64,000 nucleotides of DNA, taken from assembly GCA_003342895.1 (NCBI GenBank), contig PTFA01000024.1, positions 6,632,580 through 6,696,579 of the forward strand, given 5' to 3'. The notes beneath the pieces are model-generated. The model was given only the letters and a program-made list of their open reading frames with translations, did no database searches and was not told the origin of the DNA. This document shows, in pieces, positions 59,561 through 64,000 of this stretch; position 1 is the first letter of the stretch, and each line of letters opens with the position of its first letter. The translations under genes and the position numbers were made by a program. The DNA comes from Casuarius casuarius. Taxonomy: Eukaryota; Chordata; Aves; Casuariiformes; Casuariidae.

Positions 59561-60840
59561 TTGCCTGTCCAGTCTTAGTCTTGAGTCAGGGCATTTGGTC
59601 ATCTTAACTAGTGGGAGATACCCAAAGTAGGCTTGTTGGTATCCGGTAGAGTACGGTAAAATAAGAATTGCTCAGTGTACTTAATCTTGGACATAGCTCA
59701 TAAAGATAGCAAAGCTAAAGACTGAGATCTGCTGTTCAGAAATCAGGCATTTTATGCGCTACCAAATATATATGTGAAACAGCATCTGTTTTTCATATCT
59801 GTAGTCAACATTCATGAAAGATGGATTCCTTTGTGTTCAGTAAAATCACTTGCTTATCCGCAAAATCAGAAACCTGGTTTTTTTGCAACTTAAATAACTG
59901 CGCCAAACCAGATATTTCCTGGAAAACTGGACGTACAAATACATTTCCATATAAATGTATTTACTAAGCTAATGTGCTTATCTTTGTAACAGCATGTGTG
60001 TGTATGTGCATTGGTTTGTGACAGAAAATGAAACAATTTTCTTTTGTTTGTTGGTTTTTTACTGGTGAGGAAGGAGATATCAATATTGCAATTGAGGTGA
60101 TCTTTTGGGTCTGCACTACTTAGATTAGATGGGAGATCTTTGTGTGTGTTTCGACTCCGTATTCCTTCTCTTTCCTCCTCCGTTTACCTTTCCTTCTGTT
60201 AAGTATAAAAACATATTTCTAACTGACATAAATTATTTAAGGGCAAACAGTGCTGGATTTTCCAGAGGTGAAAGGGTACTGAAGTCAAACATGCGTTAGT
60301 GAGATCAATGCTTGCTTAGTTATAGCTGGAAACACCAGAAGAGTCACTCAGGCTGCTCAGTTTGTGCACGGGGAGGGTTTTTCAGCATTCCTTAAACATT
60401 GTTTCCTGCCTATGCTTTAAGGCGCACCGTGATTTAATCATGCTTGTTTTGCACAGTGTTGTTGCTCTGCCTCTGAGTCTTTGCAAACTGAATAGGTAGT
60501 CCGATATATTTGTCCGGTAGCTATTTTCAATGCAAGTTGTTACTGCTAATAAAATGGATTGCTTTCTCTGCTTCTAACTGCCAGGAAAAAAATATCAATT
60601 GTTTCATTCAAATAACGCTTGGAGTGATGCAGTGCGTCTTTCAGCATTATATTGTATTGTTTTTTAATCTGGTCAGTCTTGGTTTTGTGCTTTACAACCG
60701 AAATGCATCCCCCCACCCCTTTTGCTTGTGGCATTGCGGTTACCTCTGTGGCCCTATGGCTGTCTGCAGGGACTGTGCGCTGTGTGTCTGAATTTTGCTT
60801 AAGCGAGAAACTGAGGCTTTGGGTGTTGGACCCGTACACC

Positions 60841-60867
60841 CGTGTGTGTGTGTGTGCGCGCGTGTGC
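60841..60867. repeat. Alternating GT/GC purine-pyrimidine repeat
   Basis: Alternating (GT)n and (GC)n of about 25 bp, a sequence type able to form Z-DNA. Confidence 0.85.
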
Positions 60868-62395
60868 GCTCAGGGTGCACGCACACAAAGTCATGGGCTT
60901 GCAACCCAGGCAGCTGCTGCAGAAGCTGCAGCCTGAATAAGGAGGCAGCATTTTTAGTAGGCCACGTTTTACTTTTTGGCTCGGCATATGCCCCATCCCC
61001 AACTGTAAATAAGTGCACGTAACCATTTCAAATGAACAAACAGATCTGAAATATTTACCGGTCCGTCAGTCTGTGCACTCCCTGCTGAGGAAAGAGGAGG
61101 AACAGCCGTACCTTGGTTTGGATCCAAGGAGGGGGTGTTTCACGGGAGGCTTTGCTCTGGCTGCATGTGCCTGTTAAATGTGGGTGAGCTATTGAAGGGC
61201 TGGGTACTGGGCTTGTGGTAAAATCGACATCTCTGTTGCTTGCTAGCTGTCAACATTATCTTCTCCCCCTGCGATATGTCCTCCTGTAAACCCTCTGAGA
61301 GTTGCTACCATTATTAATTAGGTACGTTACAAGCTGTGAATTGCATCCATTGGGAAAAAAGAAATATATTTAAGAGCGTGCACCTTGTGAGACTGCAACG
61401 TATTAATAGTAAATCCACCTATTTCATACTGAGTTAGTGTCTTGCAATGTGTCAGTGTTTGCCGTCTATTTGATTTTCTGTGCTATTGTTTCTGGCTTTT
61501 GTCTGCAGCAGTGCAAGAAGTAAAAAAGTTGAGATCAACTTGCGAGAAAGCAATTTGTATTACAAACTGCTGAAGGCTCCCAGTGGAGTTTGAAGATTTG
61601 TTGAGCTAGGTGCTAATACATTCATTAAGACCAGATTTTCTCTTCTGGCAGAACAGATACGGCCTATTTCAGACAGAATTGCAATTGCCCATTGTCCCCA
61701 CTTTTTTGTTAAAATGTGCTGTGCCATAGAAACAACCCAAGGCTCAAAAGCAAACAGTGCCTGCCAATTTGTCAAAGCAAGGTTATTTAATTTCTGTTAG
61801 GAGCAGAAGAAAGCTGTATTAAAATTTCCCATTAAAAACAACAGAAGTATTTGTTTTTTTTTTTTCTCTTTAAGATTATCCTTGAAGTTAGTTTGTTCAA
61901 TCTGATTTTTTTTCAAGTTTGCATCCAAAAAGTTAAAATAGCATTTTTCAGGGGGAAAAAAATGAAACCACCAAGCTTGGAAAGCAGAGTGGAAATTGCT
62001 CCTGAAACTGAGAGACTAAATTTGATTACTGACTAGAAGGAGATAACAAGGAATTAATCTTCTATATGTAGACCAGTATTGTCTAATTAACTTGCTGTAT
62101 GGAATACATGGTAGGAAAATGGCTTGTTTGTTCCATTTATTGCAGGTTTTATCATATTTTTAGAAGTATGCAAGCCTTCTCGCTGACAGCCCATGTGAAG
62201 CTTTTATGTGGGAGCTAATAGGATGGTATGGCCTTTTTTCATCCTCCCAATGGAAATACCTTGACAGAAGGCTTTCCTTGCTAGGCGTAGTCCTTTGAAC
62301 TGAGAGCTGTTGCAGAATTATAGTAGAAGTTTGATTGTATGTGTAAAGTCGTTGTAGCAAAGGATGTAATGTAACATATGTATTTTAATTTGCAG

Positions 62396-62550
62396 GTTTC
62401 CACACTATTGGTTTTTTTGAAATGATAGGGCTAGGAAACAGCCGCCGAGGGATGAAGTCTCCACCTCTTCTTGTAGCTGCGCTCCTGGCATGTATCATTG
62501 TTTTGGGCTTCAACTACTGGATCGCAAGCTCTCGCAGCGTGGATTTGCAG
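62396..62550 (+). CDS. GOLM1: GOLM1 (GP73) exon 2 with first coding segment, partial gene
   Basis: GOLM1 is a type II Golgi membrane glycoprotein of the cis-Golgi that cycles to endosomes and is cleaved by furin to a secreted form (family knowledge). The exon starts after TTTGCAG (62395). ATG 62422 opens 43 codons ending in phase 0 at donor GTAACG. The product MIGLGNSRRGMKSPPLLVAA and on to SVDLQ has a short basic cytosolic tail, then a hydrophobic signal anchor at residues 14-35 (PPLLVAALLACIIVLGFNYW) running into the stem, nearly identical to mammalian GOLM1. Met11 is a second in-frame start. The coiled-coil, furin-site and acidic exons lie beyond the window. Confidence 0.96.
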
Positions 62551-64000
62551 GTAACGTTCCTGTTGCTCCGCGCCTGGTTCTGTACTCGTGTGGTTAATAA
62601 ACGGGGTCCACAACAGGAAGACTGCTTCCGCCTGCACGCGGTGAGATAGCAGCTTTGGTGTGTCGTAGGGATGTTTGCAACTATTGCAGTTGTTGCTCAG
62701 CAGTAAGGAGAGAAGGAGCAATGCCTGTTTGTAAGGGGTGCGAGGGACCCGAAGACCTGTGTGGATGGTACTACTCTTCGCGTGAGGCACTCAGTCGTTT
62801 TATGCTGTTTCAGTTTACAGGCACGGCAGATGCCCTCTTGTTGGTTTTCTTCTTTTCCCCCACATTATGTTGCAAACCAGCACTTCATTTTTAATCTGAA
62901 TGGGCCTCTGCCTACTCGTTCATATCCCTACATTTTTTCTTTTATGACCCATTCTTGCTCAGTACAGAGTAAGATCAACTTCTTTCAATTTATGTTGGGC
63001 GAAGAAGGAATCAAGGGAACTTCTCCATGCGCTCACTCCTTCCCACCAAGTACAAGGAAATCAGCGGATTCAGAGAGTATCTCACAATCTGAATTTGTAT
63101 TTCTTAGGAACCTTTCCTAAGGAAAGCAAACAAAACTCATGTGGGATAATTACGCTCTCTGCTATTTTGCAATGGTAACTATATGCTCTGTGCTCTGGAG
63201 TTTGGGTTTGTAGTCCTTACAGGGTCCTGCATTCTGAAGTTGAATACCACATGGATAAAGTTTGTGGTTTGTGATTATGTGTGCAGGGTGGTTCTTTTTT
63301 AAAATAAAACTGAAAACCTGGCGATTAAACATGGCTGATGAGAGGTCCTCCCAGTTTTTTTTCTGTGGAATCAGTATTATCTCTTCGTACTTGAACTGGA
63401 TTTTAGAACTGATTTTACAGCTGCAGAAATCAAACTCGTATTAAATCTCAGAGTCGGCACTATTCGAGCAGTATGTCTTAGCTTTTCCTTGGTGGGAGGG
63501 GTACGATACCATCACTCTGGGACTTAGCTCAACTCCTGCTTTTCCTTCAGTCACTGGCCTCAGCACAGTGGCTCCCAGCTGTTAGTAGCTGTGTCCAGAC
63601 CACTGAAGCTCTTCTGTGCAAGCATGTTGCAACTGATAGTGAGGAAAAAATCATTAGCATGCCAGCTTATTCTTGATCTCGGTAACCTAGAGGAATAAAA
63701 TCCCATTCACCGTTACTGATTAATGGTATTATGTCGTACAGTTCCCCCAAAGCAGGCTTGAAAATCCTTTCACTTCTGTGTCATCATGCACTCTGAGTAA
63801 AAGCATAGCCCAAGATACAAGTGGAGCTTCTGAAGCACTATTAACGCATTCATTTGTTGGCAGGACTTTGCCACTGTAATGATTAAAATGGAGTAAGTGC
63901 TCTTCTGCGTGCTTTCAGCTCAACTGCAAACATTTTTCCTTCCCCTCCCCCCATCCATTTTTTTTGCTCTCAGTGGCAACGCTATGGAGTAGACGGGCAG
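62551..64000 (+). other. GOLM1: GOLM1 intron 2 (5' part)
   Basis: The next GOLM1 coding segment is not found before the window ends. A 119-codon frame at 62761-63120 has no recognisable homology. Confidence 0.75.

Larger units (their letters stand above)
57401..62395 (+). other. GOLM1: Probable GOLM1 intron 1
   Basis: It contains a small G+C-rich patch with CpG clustering at about 59385-59560, which could be a second promoter or enhancer, and a GT/GC repeat at 60841-60867. No coding exon is recognised. Confidence 0.6.

Overview
This window is vertebrate nuclear DNA, most likely avian. Genes are split into short exons with GT-AG introns, promoters sit in CpG islands, and the only interspersed repeat I can name is an old CR1 LINE; I see no Alu- or L1-like sequence. 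Four genes lie head to tail on the plus strand: TUT7 (ZCCHC6), ISCA1, a C9orf153-like gene and GOLM1. The same four are neighbours in the same relative order and orientation on human chromosome 9q21. In birds that block is expected on the Z chromosome. The clade and Z placement are inferences; a crocodilian or turtle is not excluded.

Layout. Positions 1-944 are a TUT7 intron. From 945 to 21665 there are 22 TUT7 coding exons: the end of the inactive N-terminal transferase half, a large acidic linker exon, a CCHC knuckle, the active uridylyltransferase half, two more CCHC knuckles and the C-terminus. All exon phases fit, giving 1172 complete codons. Two small exons near the C-terminus (20434-20510 and 20682-20745) are not in the mammalian protein as I remember it, and a possible alternative last exon lies at 16232. 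Positions 21666-22800 are the 3' UTR with several poly(A) signals. After a 2 kb spacer, a CpG island at about 24720-25740 holds the ISCA1 promoter and first exon. ISCA1 (25183-31058, four coding exons, 129 aa) is complete.

About 6.5 kb of intergenic DNA leads to a second CpG island (about 37700-38280), which starts a four-exon gene (38073-42642, 304 aa). Its position matches C9orf153 and its sequence is poorly conserved. About 14 kb without recognisable genes follows. A third CpG island (about 56980-57400) probably carries the noncoding first exon of GOLM1, whose first coding exon is at 62422-62550. The rest of GOLM1 lies beyond the window.

The four genes do not form a functional pathway: RNA 3'-uridylation, mitochondrial Fe-S assembly, an uncharacterised protein and a Golgi membrane protein. 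I found no novel multi-gene system. The points most worth checking are the alternative 3' ends of TUT7, the loss of key residues in its first transferase half, and the divergent C9orf153-like protein.
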